Source: Rikenellaceae bacterium
GTDB lineage: Bacteria > Bacteroidota > Bacteroidia > Bacteroidales > UBA932
Length of the DNA: 26,147 bases
Reading direction: 5' to 3'
Assembly (NCBI GenBank): GCA_900769735.1
Contig: CAAGHY010000070.1
Location: 1 to 26,147 of the forward strand
Under the pieces are notes generated by a model that worked only from the letters and a program-made list of their open reading frames with translations, was not told where the DNA came from and made no database searches. This document shows, piece by piece, positions 1 through 7,413 of this stretch; positions within the stretch are counted from its first letter, which is position 1, and each line of letters begins with the position of its first letter. A program made the translations under genes and the position numbers.

Positions 1-885
1 GATATGGTACCATCCGAACGGGAACAGGCTTCCGCCTGCCTTCTTCAAAGCCTCGGAAAGTGAAGGGAAACACAAGCCGAATGCAGCAACATCATTTTTC
101 TCATCCAGCACCATACAGGTAAGCTCAGGCTTCAACAGGGAAAAATATGCATTTCCTGTCTTTTCAATCTCTTTTTGTGTAAGTGGAATAAAATTATGGA
201 CAGCCTTGAAGCACTCGTTATAATTTGAAAAGAACTTGTTTATGAGTTCCTTTTTAAACTCCCCTTTAACCTCCTTGATATCAAGCAGACGCAAATTATA
301 CCTCTTCATAAGTATATCCGCCATCCTCTGGAGTTTCTCCGGCGCCCCCTGTGAACCGTTCAGTCTCAACTGCACCCAGTCTGTCTCCTTAACAAATCCC
401 AGCTTCTCCATATACTCCACATAGTAAGGGTAATTGTACAGGCAGTTGTATGGCGGAGTATTTTCAAACCCTTCCACAAGCATACCCTGTTTTCCCAGAG
501 TATTGTAGAAAAGTGGTCCGTGTACCTCAGTCATACCTTGAGACTTGCCCCAGGCCATTGCGGTATCCAGCAATGCTTTTGCAATGTTTATGTCCTCCTC
601 AAAATCAAACCACCCAAAGCGGATTCTCTTAAGGTTATAGAATTCATTGTACCTTGGGTTTATGATACCCTGGATACGTCCCACAACCCTGTCACCTTTG
701 TAGGCAAGCCACATCTTGCGTGTGCAGTACTCCAATGCAGGATCATTTGTAAGTGTACTTTTCTGGTCCGCATCCAATGAGGGCACATACTGGCTGCACC
801 CTTTGTACAGTTTGTTCTGGAACTGATAAAAAGCCTTCAGCTCCTTCTTGCCGCTTACTTCCTTTACCGTTACTTGCATCGCCAT
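1..885 (-). CDS. GNAT-like N-acyltransferase, YghO-like (C-terminus outside window)
   Basis: Reading right to left, an open frame starts at the ATG at 885 (MAMQVTVKEV...) and runs off the window edge, giving 295 codons with no stop. The N-terminus holds a phrase typical of a Bacteroidetes family usually annotated as GNAT or YghO-like acyltransferase: 'LYKGCSQYVPSL', then 'YKGDRVVGRIQGIINPRYNEF', then 'RFGWFDF' and 'AMAWGKSQGMTEVHGPL'. The segment around residues 55-75 (VGRIQGI) looks like a GNAT beta-strand/acetyl-CoA region. An ATG at 879 is an alternative start. The gene begins 11 nt after the tcdA stop and is probably the last gene of the operon that starts at 3264. The substrate is unknown; many members are annotated only as hypothetical. 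Family placement is from memory of similar proteins, not from a search. Confidence 0.7.
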   Translation of the reverse strand, partial: MAMQVTVKEVSGKKELKAFYQFQNKLYKGCSQYVPSLDADQKSTLTNDPALEYCTRKMWLAYKGDRVVGRIQGIINPRYNEFYNLKRIRFGWFDFEEDINIAKALLDTAMAWGKSQGMTEVHGPLFYNTLGKQGMLVEGFENTPPYNCLYNYPYYVEYMEKLGFVKETDWVQLRLNGSQGAPEKLQRMADILMKRYNLRLLDIKEVKGEFKKELINKFFSNYNECFKAVHNFIPLTQKEIEKTGNAYFSLLKPELTCMVLDEKNDVAAFGLCFPSLSEALKKAGGSLFPFGWYHI

Positions 886-896
886 ATAATTTCAGT

Positions 897-1613
897 TTAT
901 CCTATCAAATGCTCAATTGCCGCCTGCGCGCAAACACATCCGAACACTGCCGGCAAATAAGAAATTGTACCCACCTGGCTCTTCTTGTTCCTCTCTTCCA
1001 TTGGAACAATAGCCTCCCTATCGGGAAGCTCCTCTGAAAAAACCACCTTGAATCCTTTTGAGATCCCCTCCTTGCGGAGTTTTTTGCGGAGAATGTATGC
1101 CAACGGGCAGTTGTATGATTTGCTCAGGTCTGCAATCCTTATTTTGGTGGCATCCAGTTTTGCTCCGGCACCCATTGCCGTTACGTGCGGAATCCCATTC
1201 TGCACACAATGCTTTATAAGGGAAATTTTTGGAGCAAGAGTATCAATTGCATCCACCACATAATCAAGCTCTCCGGCTGTTTCAAATATGCGCGGAATGT
1301 TCTCCTCCTCCACATATTCAGAAATTATGGTAAGCTGCACCTTTGGATTTATATCCAGCAGCCTCTGCGCCAGCACCTCACTCTTGAGTTTTCCCAAAGT
1401 GCTGTTAAGGGCAATGAGCTGCCTGTTCAGATTGGTCTCGCCAACCGTATCTGAATCAATCAGCACCATATTTCCAACACCTGCACGGCAAAGCATCTCT
1501 GCGGCATAGGCACCGACGCCGCCAAGTCCCACAACCATAACCTTCCTGGATGCAAGGGAATCCAGCACCTGCTCACCCAACAGGATTGATGTCCTTTCCT
1601 GCCACTGTTCCAT
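897..1613 (-). CDS. tcdA: tRNA threonylcarbamoyladenosine dehydratase (TcdA/CsdL)
   Basis: This is an E1-like ThiF/MoeB-family protein of 238 aa. The nucleotide-binding loop GLGGVG is at residues 29-34, followed by 'AYAAEMLCRAGVG' and 'IDSDTVGETNLNRQL', the usual E1-like core. The stretch 'VTAMGAGAKLDAT' and 'NCPLAYILRKKLRKEGI' is characteristic of TcdA (YgdL/CsdL) rather than of MoeB or ThiF, which are adjacent to molybdopterin or thiamine genes; none are present here. TcdA uses ATP to cyclise the t6A base at position 37 of ANN-decoding tRNAs into ct6A. E. coli TcdA is about 268 aa, so the length is slightly short but normal. The start ATG overlaps the mazG stop by one base (TAATG), indicating translational coupling. 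Confidence 0.88.
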   Translation of the reverse strand: MEQWQERTSILLGEQVLDSLASRKVMVVGLGGVGAYAAEMLCRAGVGNMVLIDSDTVGETNLNRQLIALNSTLGKLKSEVLAQRLLDINPKVQLTIISEYVEEENIPRIFETAGELDYVVDAIDTLAPKISLIKHCVQNGIPHVTAMGAGAKLDATKIRIADLSKSYNCPLAYILRKKLRKEGISKGFKVVFSEELPDREAIVPMEERNKKSQVGTISYLPAVFGCVCAQAAIEHLIG

Positions 1614-2437
1614 TATTGTCTCTCCAATCTTTTAGCCTCGTCCCAGATTGCATCCATCTCCTCCAAAGTCATCTCCCTGAGGTTCCTTCCCTGGCGGATT
1701 GTCTGCTTCTCAAGGTATGTGAATCTGCTGCGGAATTTCTTGCAGGTTGCCTCCAATGCGCTATCAGGATTAAGATCATACAATCTTGCGGCATTGATAA
1801 TTGAGAACATAAGGTCTCCCAACTCCTTCTCCGCCAAATCCTTGTACTTCTCCTCCCCCAATTTTTCCTTTTCTCCCGACAGTTTCCTCAATTCATCCTC
1901 CAACTCCACAACTTCCTCTTTCACCTTGTCCCACACCTCTTCCTTGTTGTTCCAGTCAAATCCCACAGCACGGGCCTTGTCCTGCATCCTGTATGCCTTG
2001 ATAACAGCAGGAAGACTCTCCGGAACTCCGCTGAGAATTCTCTTGTTGCCGTCTTTCTCCTTGGTTTTCAACTGCTCCCAGTTCTGTAGAACCTGCTCGG
2101 CATCCTTAACCTTCTCAGTTGAGAAAACGTGAGGATGGCGGTAAATGAGCTTGTCACACATCTTGTCCATAACCTCAACAACATCAAAGCTCTTTTGTTC
2201 CTTGGCAATGATTGAATAGAACACAATGTGCATCATAAGGTCTCCAAGCTCCTTGCACACATTTGGCATATCGTTGTCCAAAATTGCATCACTAAGCTCG
2301 TATGTCTCCTCAATTGTAAGAGGTCTGATACTTTCAATGGTCTGTTTGCGGTCCCAAGGGCATTTCTCCCTAAGTTCATCCATTACATCAAGAACACGCT
2401 CAAAAGCGGCAAGTTCCCTACTCCTGTCCTTTTTCAT
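1613..2437 (-). CDS. mazG: nucleoside triphosphate pyrophosphohydrolase MazG
   Basis: This is a 274-aa protein with the two tandem MazG halves expected of the long form (E. coli MazG is 263 aa). The N-terminal half has 'KCPWDRKQTIESIRPLTIEE' (about residues 20-43) and the helix 'ELGDLMMHIVFYS', which carries the metal-binding E/D residues. The C-terminal half has 'VGFDWNN', the acidic helix 'EEVVELEDEL' and a second 'EKELGDLMFSIINAARLY'. The enzyme hydrolyses (d)NTPs to the monophosphate and pyrophosphate and is a house-cleaning enzyme for non-canonical nucleotides. It starts 2 nt after the stop of the SAM hydroxide adenosyltransferase gene and overlaps tcdA by 1 nt, so the three are one transcription unit. 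Confidence 0.92.
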   Translation of the reverse strand: MKKDRSRELAAFERVLDVMDELREKCPWDRKQTIESIRPLTIEETYELSDAILDNDMPNVCKELGDLMMHIVFYSIIAKEQKSFDVVEVMDKMCDKLIYRHPHVFSTEKVKDAEQVLQNWEQLKTKEKDGNKRILSGVPESLPAVIKAYRMQDKARAVGFDWNNKEEVWDKVKEEVVELEDELRKLSGEKEKLGEEKYKDLAEKELGDLMFSIINAARLYDLNPDSALEATCKKFRSRFTYLEKQTIRQGRNLREMTLEEMDAIWDEAKRLERQ

Positions 2438-2439
2438 TA

Positions 2440-3264
2440 TCAGTAAAATTTAATCATTATTTCAGTGTTTACTTCAACCCCCTCTACCCTGCAGAAATTT
2501 CCACGGTTTATTGCCAGTTCCAGCAATCCGGCCCAGTTGAACAATGCCACATCCTCTCCACATTCCACATCTGAATAGCTGTTGTAGATCATATCCAGCA
2601 CCAGCTGCGGTCCTCCAACATAAATCTTCAGCTCCGGGTCATTCACATTGCAGGTACGCCACAACTTGTATCCTCTTGCAAATGTCTCCATAGATATATT
2701 GGTTATGGCATTCCCGTATGAATCTGTATAAACCACCTTTCCAATTATCCTGTCTTCCAGAATGGCCGGCATTCCTCCCGCCACACTCTTGAGGGTACAC
2801 ACCTGCAACTGCGATGCAAATGTACCGTTGCAGATCACCTCCACCGCCTTGGCAAAAAGGTCACACGCCATAAAAGTGGAAAACTTGTACGGCTTGGGGA
2901 TTTCATATGCTACCGTTTCACCGTTCTCAATTGCTGCAGGTTCAACCAGCAGCGAGAACCTTCCGTCATTCGGGCCAACCAGCCAGTGCCCTGCATATTG
3001 CACCACCACCATTGGAGCATCCTCCTGCGGCTCGCTGTTTACTGCCATAAGATGGATTGTACCCTTTGGAAAACTCCTGAAAGCATTCTTTAGGATGAAA
3101 CAACCCTGCGGAATATTGAACGGCTCAACATTATTGCTTATTGTTTCCACCCTCAAATCCTGAGGAACCGTTTCAGCTGCACATAACGAAAGGAGCCTCC
3201 CCTTCAAAACAGGGAGGTAATAAGAAGAATCCTTCCAATCACTTGTAACTGTAACAATAAGCAT
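2440..3264 (-). CDS. SAM hydroxide adenosyltransferase family protein (DUF62)
   Basis: This 274-aa protein matches the fold order of the DUF62/SAM hydroxide adenosyltransferase (SAM_adeno_trans) family. It has an N-terminal 'TSDWKDSSYYLPVLKGRLL' in place of the usual TDFG..D.YVG.MKG. It then has 'FPKGTIHLMAVNSE' and 'GHWLVGPNDGRFSLL' (residues 92-105), equivalent to the usual VGPDNG. The C-terminal barrel contains 'IIGKVVYTDSYGNAITNIS'. The family hydrolyses SAM to adenosine and methionine. The canonical VDPGVGTxR motif is replaced by 'VNSEPQED' (residues 75-82), so activity is uncertain (see findings). It is the first gene of a four-gene operon. A TAnnTTTG box ends exactly 7 nt before its ATG, so the transcript may be leaderless. 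Confidence 0.82.
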   Translation of the reverse strand: MLIVTVTSDWKDSSYYLPVLKGRLLSLCAAETVPQDLRVETISNNVEPFNIPQGCFILKNAFRSFPKGTIHLMAVNSEPQEDAPMVVVQYAGHWLVGPNDGRFSLLVEPAAIENGETVAYEIPKPYKFSTFMACDLFAKAVEVICNGTFASQLQVCTLKSVAGGMPAILEDRIIGKVVYTDSYGNAITNISMETFARGYKLWRTCNVNDPELKIYVGGPQLVLDMIYNSYSDVECGEDVALFNWAGLLELAINRGNFCRVEGVEVNTEIMIKFY

Positions 3265-3271
3265 AACTGCA

Positions 3272-3279
3272 CAAAGTTA
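3272..3279 (-). promoter_or_regulatory. putative -7 promoter box of the SAM hydroxide adenosyltransferase operon
   Basis: The minus strand reads TAACTTTG followed by T, matching the Bacteroidetes TAnnTTTG consensus. It lies 7 nt before the ATG at 3264. No convincing TTTG is present at the -33 spacing, so the call rests on the -7 box and its position in a 154-bp gap downstream of the CoA-transferase terminator. Confidence 0.45.
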
Positions 3280-3359
3280 ATAAAACAAAGGGGAAATTTT
3301 ACTTTACCATTGCCTCAGATTTCCACCTTTTGAATCCTCAACCACCAAGATCCGCCAAC

Positions 3360-3392
3360 AAAAAAAGGAGAGTGCCCTCTTGGGCACTCTCC
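3360..3392 (-). terminator. intrinsic terminator of the CoA-transferase gene
   Basis: A perfect 11-bp stem (GGAGAGTGCCC at 3367-3377 paired with 3382-3392) has a 4-nt loop. On the minus strand it is followed by seven U residues (A-tract 3360-3366). It lies 26 nt downstream of the CoA-transferase stop at 3419. Confidence 0.93.
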
Positions 3393-3418
3393 ATATACAA
3401 TTACGCTTTATGCAATCC

Positions 3419-4726
3419 TTATTTTGCAACAAAGTGGAAGTGAGATCCGAATCTCTCAAATGCAGCTTTGTCCAACTCCTCACGAGCATCAGGATGAGCA
3501 ATGCTGATCATAAGTTTTGCTCTCTCCTGTAGTGATTTACCGTATAGGTTAACTGCACCGTACTCAGTTACAAACCAGTGGATGTGCTGTCTTGTAGTTA
3601 CAACACCTGCACCTGGAGTAAGGATAGGGGCAATCTTGCTCACACCCTTGTTGGTAACAGCAGGCATAGCAATGATAGCTTTACCGCCCTCAGACATTGA
3701 AGCACCGTAGATGAAGTCAATCTGTCCGCCTACACCTGAATAATGTTTTGTACCAAGTGAGTCTGCACAAACCTGACCTGTAAGGTCTACCTGCAAAGCA
3801 GAGTTGATAGCAGTAACTTTAGGGTTCTTTGCAATAACAAACGGGTTGTTGGTATATCCAACGTCCATCATAGCAACCATAGGGTTGTCATCAATGAAAT
3901 CGTAGCAAGTCTGTGAACCCATAAGGAATGTAGATACCATCTTGCCTTTGTCAATAGCTTTGTTTGCACCGTTGATGATACCTTTCTCTACTAGAGGAAG
4001 AACACCGTCTGCAAACATCTCAGTGTGGATACCAAGGTTTTTGTGGTTGCCAAGCTGAGCAAGCACTGCGTTAGGAATAGCACCAATACCCATCTGAAGG
4101 GTAGCACCATCCTCAATAAGGTTAGCACAATGGATACCGATTGCAGTCTCAATCTCTGATGGAGCTGAGAAGTGTGCAGGCTCAAGAATTGAGTCGTGCT
4201 CTACAAAATGGTCAATCATGCTAAGTGGAATCATTGCATCACCGAATGAACGTGGAACGTTCTTGTTTACTACTGCAATTACCACTCTTGCGCACTCAAT
4301 TGCTGCAAGGGTTGCATCAACTGAAGTACCTAGAGAAACATAACCGTGTTTGTCAGGAGTTGAAACCTGAATCATTGCAACATCACAAGGAAGAGCACCG
4401 CTACGGTAAAGTTTCTGGGTCTCGCTCAAGAAAATTGGAATATAGTCTGAGTAACCTGCCTGAACGCTCTTTCTTACGTTACCACCTACAAAGAAAGCCT
4501 GGTGGAAGAAGATTCCCTCATATTTTGCATCAGTGTAAGGAGCCTCACCCTCAGTGTGAAGGTGGTGGATTCTTACATCTTTAAGCTCACCGTTGTCGCC
4601 TCTGCGGCAAAGTGCGTCAATTAGCACTTTTGGAGCACTTGCTACGCTGCTGAAATGGATATGGTCACCTGACTGAACATATTTTACAGCCTCGTCTGCG
4701 CTGATAAATTTAATGTTTGCGTGCAT
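3419..4726 (-). CDS. acetyl-CoA hydrolase/transferase family CoA-transferase (4-hydroxybutyrate/butyryl type)
   Basis: This 435-aa protein is a family I CoA-transferase of the acetyl-CoA hydrolase/transferase type. The predicted catalytic glutamate is E236 in 'IHTEMFADG', which forms the glutamyl-CoA thioester in this family. Other matches are 'QVSTPDKHGYVSLGTS' (120-135), 'DGATLQMGIGAIPNAV' and the C-terminal 'YSGVGGQIDFIYGA'. The sequence resembles 4-hydroxybutyrate or butyryl-CoA:acetate CoA-transferases, moving CoA between acetate and a short-chain acyl-CoA; the exact acid cannot be decided from sequence. Arginine codons are almost all AGA or CGT, as in nqrA, which suggests high expression. 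A strong terminator follows. The gap to the upstream FKBP gene is only 33 nt and I see no clear promoter in it, so it may be transcribed from upstream or from an atypical promoter. Confidence 0.88.
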   Translation of the reverse strand: MHANIKFISADEAVKYVQSGDHIHFSSVASAPKVLIDALCRRGDNGELKDVRIHHLHTEGEAPYTDAKYEGIFFHQAFFVGGNVRKSVQAGYSDYIPIFLSETQKLYRSGALPCDVAMIQVSTPDKHGYVSLGTSVDATLAAIECARVVIAVVNKNVPRSFGDAMIPLSMIDHFVEHDSILEPAHFSAPSEIETAIGIHCANLIEDGATLQMGIGAIPNAVLAQLGNHKNLGIHTEMFADGVLPLVEKGIINGANKAIDKGKMVSTFLMGSQTCYDFIDDNPMVAMMDVGYTNNPFVIAKNPKVTAINSALQVDLTGQVCADSLGTKHYSGVGGQIDFIYGASMSEGGKAIIAMPAVTNKGVSKIAPILTPGAGVVTTRQHIHWFVTEYGAVNLYGKSLQERAKLMISIAHPDAREELDKAAFERFGSHFHFVAK

Positions 4727-4759
4727 TTTAAGTTATGTATTATGTTAATAGTTTTAATG

Positions 4760-5734
4760 TTATTCCTCAGTCTCAGGCTCTACATACAACCAGAAAGTAA
4801 GTGGCTGGTAAGGTCCTATTGAACTTGAACCGTCAGCTCCGTAACCCATATCCGAGTTGAACATAGTAAAACCCTTGTCTCCGTAGCTCATCTGCTGGAT
4901 TGCCTTACAGAAACCCTCAACAAGCGAGTTGTCCTCCACCATCTGGTCAAGACTCTCTCCAAACAGCACACTCAAAGCCGTATACTCTTTGGTCTTGTCA
5001 TATATGCCGTATTTCTTGGCTGTATCAGCAATATTGGTATCAAATACCCAACCGTCAAGAAGGCGGCCTACATACCATACGTCCACAGACTCATTGGTAA
5101 GGGTATCGCCACCGGCATCATAAAGTTTCTTGAAATAGAAGTTTGCACTCAAAGTATCCAAGCCCGGATAATATTTGTTTGCATATGACTTCATTGTATC
5201 CTGCTCCCAAGTGACAATGTTGTCCACTACCTCTGTAAGCTCAATATCGTAAATTGCAGATACGTTCTGGTTCCACGAGTTTTTGTTTGTAGTGTAGCTC
5301 AACCAAGGAGGAAGGATAAAAGTAGCCTTTCCACCCTCTCTCATATTCAGCATAACCTCCTCTATACCGGCATAGGTTGTCTCAAAACCAATCTCATACA
5401 ATTTTGGTCCGTAGTAATTGGCGTTTGAAAATGTACCCAACACTTTGGCCAAATCCTCAACATTGGTCTCTGAATATATGCCACCCAATGACTTGATGGA
5501 ATACTTGAAGAACCCTGCTTTGTACATTTTAAGTGTATCACCGGTTCCCTCCACACTGTCTATCATAACAAGACCGCTTTCGGTCCTTCTGGCATTCGGG
5601 TAATTAACATCCACAAACGCATCCAGGATCCTCTCCTGAACCACTCTGTCACTGTCATCAATCTCCTGCGCACAAGAGAAAAGAGCAAAGGCCGCAACGG
5701 CCATCAATACATATTTATTAAGCTTCTTTACCAT
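4760..5734 (-). CDS. FKBP-like lipoprotein with two FKBP-type domains
   Basis: This 324-aa protein has a lipoprotein signal peptide: MVKK, a hydrophobic core, and lipobox LFSC with the lipidated cysteine at C21. Two FKBP-like halves follow. The first (about residues 50-170) contains 'GIEEVMLNMREGGKATFILPPWLSY' and ends 'AIYDIELTEVV'. The second (about 190-320) contains 'VDVWYVGRLLDGWVFDTN' and 'VEGFCKAIQQMSYGDKGFTMFNSDMGYG', ending 'TFWLYVE'. The order (GxVFDTN, helix, Gly-rich turn, final strand) is that of FKBP peptidyl-prolyl isomerases. Both halves are divergent, with an insertion in the first, so isomerase activity is uncertain; a periplasmic or outer-membrane chaperone role is inferred. 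It starts 15 nt after the preceding FKBP lipoprotein stop, in one operon with it and the DHH phosphoesterase. Confidence 0.8.
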   Translation of the reverse strand: MVKKLNKYVLMAVAAFALFSCAQEIDDSDRVVQERILDAFVDVNYPNARRTESGLVMIDSVEGTGDTLKMYKAGFFKYSIKSLGGIYSETNVEDLAKVLGTFSNANYYGPKLYEIGFETTYAGIEEVMLNMREGGKATFILPPWLSYTTNKNSWNQNVSAIYDIELTEVVDNIVTWEQDTMKSYANKYYPGLDTLSANFYFKKLYDAGGDTLTNESVDVWYVGRLLDGWVFDTNIADTAKKYGIYDKTKEYTALSVLFGESLDQMVEDNSLVEGFCKAIQQMSYGDKGFTMFNSDMGYGADGSSSIGPYQPLTFWLYVEPETEE

Positions 5735-5749
5735 AAGTCTGCAAATATA

Positions 5750-6262
5750 CTAATTTTTGACAATGCCCTCTACCCATACCTCAAAAATAAGGGGTGACAT
5801 TTTGGGAACATTGTACACTACATCATTATCATAACCGTATTTGGCTGAAAACACCACATCGCATTTCTCACCTGCCCTGGCACCTACAAGGCCTTTTGCA
5901 AGTCCGTCAAGCATCTCCTTTGAAGAGAGAATCTTCTCCTCTACCCCTCCAGCCAACTCAAATCCGTTGTTCTTTGCCACAGTTGTGTCATTGGTTGCAA
6001 AAAGGGCTCCTTTACCATTTGAAAACACATAACCCGCATAGAAAAACTTTACGGAATCCCCCAACGCCAAAGAATCCCTGCCAGTTCCCTCTTTATAAAC
6101 CAATCTGTTGGAACCTCCATTTCTGGCTATCCTCACCCCTCTGAGGGAATTTATATATTTATCTATACTCTCCTCCTGTGTTACAAGCAGCAGCTTCCTG
6201 TCTTCCTTGGTACAGGAAAACAGAACCGCACACAAACACATTATATATAGTATCCTTTTCAT
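5750..6262 (-). CDS. FKBP-type peptidyl-prolyl isomerase lipoprotein, GldI-like
   Basis: The ATG at 6262 (MKRILYIM...) gives 170 aa with a compact lipoprotein signal peptide and lipobox LFSC (C17). An upstream in-frame ATG at 6280 would add MLGSCA before the basic N-terminus and is unlikely. The single FKBP domain covers about residues 55-168: 'GDSVKFFYAGYVFSNGKGALFATN', then 'EMLDGLAKGLVGARAGEKCDVVFSAKYGYDN', then 'VPKMSPLIFEVWVEGI'. This is the usual FKBP sequence of strand, active-site loop, helix and final strand. From memory, Flavobacteria carry gldI, an FKBP-type gliding lipoprotein, beside a DHH phosphoesterase. The same pairing here suggests orthology, although it does not show that the organism glides. 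It lies 27 nt downstream of the DHH gene. Confidence 0.82.
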   Translation of the reverse strand: MKRILYIMCLCAVLFSCTKEDRKLLLVTQEESIDKYINSLRGVRIARNGGSNRLVYKEGTGRDSLALGDSVKFFYAGYVFSNGKGALFATNDTTVAKNNGFELAGGVEEKILSSKEMLDGLAKGLVGARAGEKCDVVFSAKYGYDNDVVYNVPKMSPLIFEVWVEGIVKN

Positions 6263-6289
6263 TGCGCAACTACCAAGCAAAAGATATGC

Positions 6290-7306
6290 CTATTTTTCTT
6301 TTTCAATAAATTCTCCCAAAGATTTCACAAAATACTCCTCAACTTCCCCTATTGGTATATAGAGTCTGCCACCTGCAGCCCTCTCGTGTCCGCCACCATT
6401 GAAATATCCTCTGGCCAATCTGTTTACAGAAAAATCATCCTTTGACCTCAAGGATACACGAACAAACTCCTCTCCCTCAGTAAAGAATCCGGAAACCCTC
6501 ACACTCTTTATATTCAGTGCAAGATTTACAAAACCTTCAGAATCACCGTCCGTAAAGTTGAACTGCTCCTTCATTGCCCGTGTAAGCACCATAACAGCGG
6601 CATTGTACTCCGGGATGATTTTCATATTCTCACCCAACATATGCCCCATCAGGCGCATACGGCTCTCCGAATACCCTCCAAACACCATTTTCTGTACCCA
6701 CTCCTTGTCTACACCTGTATCCATAAGCCCTGCAGCCATCCTGAAAGTTGAAGGGAGCACTGAATTGGAGAAATTGTTGGTATCGGTCATCATTCCTGTA
6801 TACAATGGAACGGCACTCTCCATTCCAATTCTGCCCCCTGCATACGGCACAAGTGCCTCAACAAACCAATATACAACCTCACAGGTAGATGAAAGCTCAG
6901 GATATGAATAAACCAGATTGAATATGGTATCAGGCTGCGGATGGTGGTCCACAAGCACCTTCTCCCCCTTTGCTGCAGCAATCACATCCCCCAAAGCATC
7001 AATTCTCTTAAGGGAATTGAAATCGAGACATATTATAAGGTCCGCTTTTTCTACAGCACTGGAAACTTCATCCGGAAACTCCGAATAAGGCAACACTTCA
7101 TTCTGCAGATCAAGGAACTTAAGGAATTCCGGATACGGGTTGGGAACCACTGGAACCGAAGTTTTCCCAATACTGTCAAGGTAGCCTTTCATTCCCATAA
7201 GTGAGCCTATTGAGTCACCGTCCGGATTGACGTGACCTACAAGCACTATATTTTCACTCTTCTTCAATAATTGCGAAAATGCCTCTATATTCTCTATTTT
7301 GTACAC
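6290..7306 (-). CDS. nrnA: DHH/DHHA1 phosphoesterase, NrnA-like oligoribonuclease/pAp phosphatase
   Basis: I chose the GTG at 7306 (MYKIENIEAFSQ..., 338 aa). The ATG at 7414 would place the promoter box inside the coding region and would add 36 residues with no family counterpart. DHH-superfamily motifs are clear: 'GHVNPDGDSIGS' (residues 24-35), 'ICLDFNSLKRI' (92-102), 'VDHH' (119-122, the name-giving motif) and the C-terminal DHHA1 signature 'NGGGHERAAGG'. These bind two metal ions. The family degrades short oligoribonucleotides and dephosphorylates pAp. It is the first gene of an operon with two FKBP lipoproteins and has a TAnnTTTG box about 23 nt upstream. The symbol is by family; B. subtilis NrnA has a similar length. 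Confidence 0.87.
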   Translation of the reverse strand: MYKIENIEAFSQLLKKSENIVLVGHVNPDGDSIGSLMGMKGYLDSIGKTSVPVVPNPYPEFLKFLDLQNEVLPYSEFPDEVSSAVEKADLIICLDFNSLKRIDALGDVIAAAKGEKVLVDHHPQPDTIFNLVYSYPELSSTCEVVYWFVEALVPYAGGRIGMESAVPLYTGMMTDTNNFSNSVLPSTFRMAAGLMDTGVDKEWVQKMVFGGYSESRMRLMGHMLGENMKIIPEYNAAVMVLTRAMKEQFNFTDGDSEGFVNLALNIKSVRVSGFFTEGEEFVRVSLRSKDDFSVNRLARGYFNGGGHERAAGGRLYIPIGEVEEYFVKSLGEFIEKEK

Positions 7307-7329
7307 GCTTATTATCAATTTAATGGATG

Positions 7330-7337
7330 CAAAATTA
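7330..7337 (-). promoter_or_regulatory. putative -7 promoter box for the nrnA operon
   Basis: The minus strand reads TAATTTTG followed by C, an exact TAnnTTTG(Y) match. It lies 23 nt before the GTG start at 7306, which would leave a leader of about 16 nt. It supports the GTG start over the upstream ATG. Confidence 0.6.
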
Positions 7338-7345
7338 AAAATATA

Positions 7346-7376
7346 TTGCAAGGGAAAAATATATTTTTTACTTTTG
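7346..7376 (+). promoter_or_regulatory. promoter (TTG -33, TACTTTTG -7) for the 7414 gene
   Basis: TTG at 7346-7348 is separated by 20 nt from TACTTTTG (7369-7376, followed by T), a good Bacteroidetes -33/-7 pair. The predicted start of transcription near 7383 leaves a leader of about 30 nt before the ATG at 7414. It is back-to-back with the nrnA promoter. Confidence 0.65.
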
Positions 7377-7413
7377 TGCGATAAAAGGTAAATAATATAC
7401 ACACATAATAACA

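Noticed and set aside
236..780. Several short plus-strand frames near the left edge.
   Set aside because: They are shadows of the partial GNAT-like gene on the minus strand, which has the recognisable family sequence.
1719..2132. A 137-codon plus-strand frame inside mazG.
   Set aside because: It is antisense to a gene with clear MazG motifs, is serine/leucine-rich as expected of a shadow frame, and has no promoter.
4727..4759. A promoter for the CoA-transferase gene in the 33-nt gap.
   Set aside because: No TAnnTTTG box is present on the minus strand in or near the gap, so no promoter is called.
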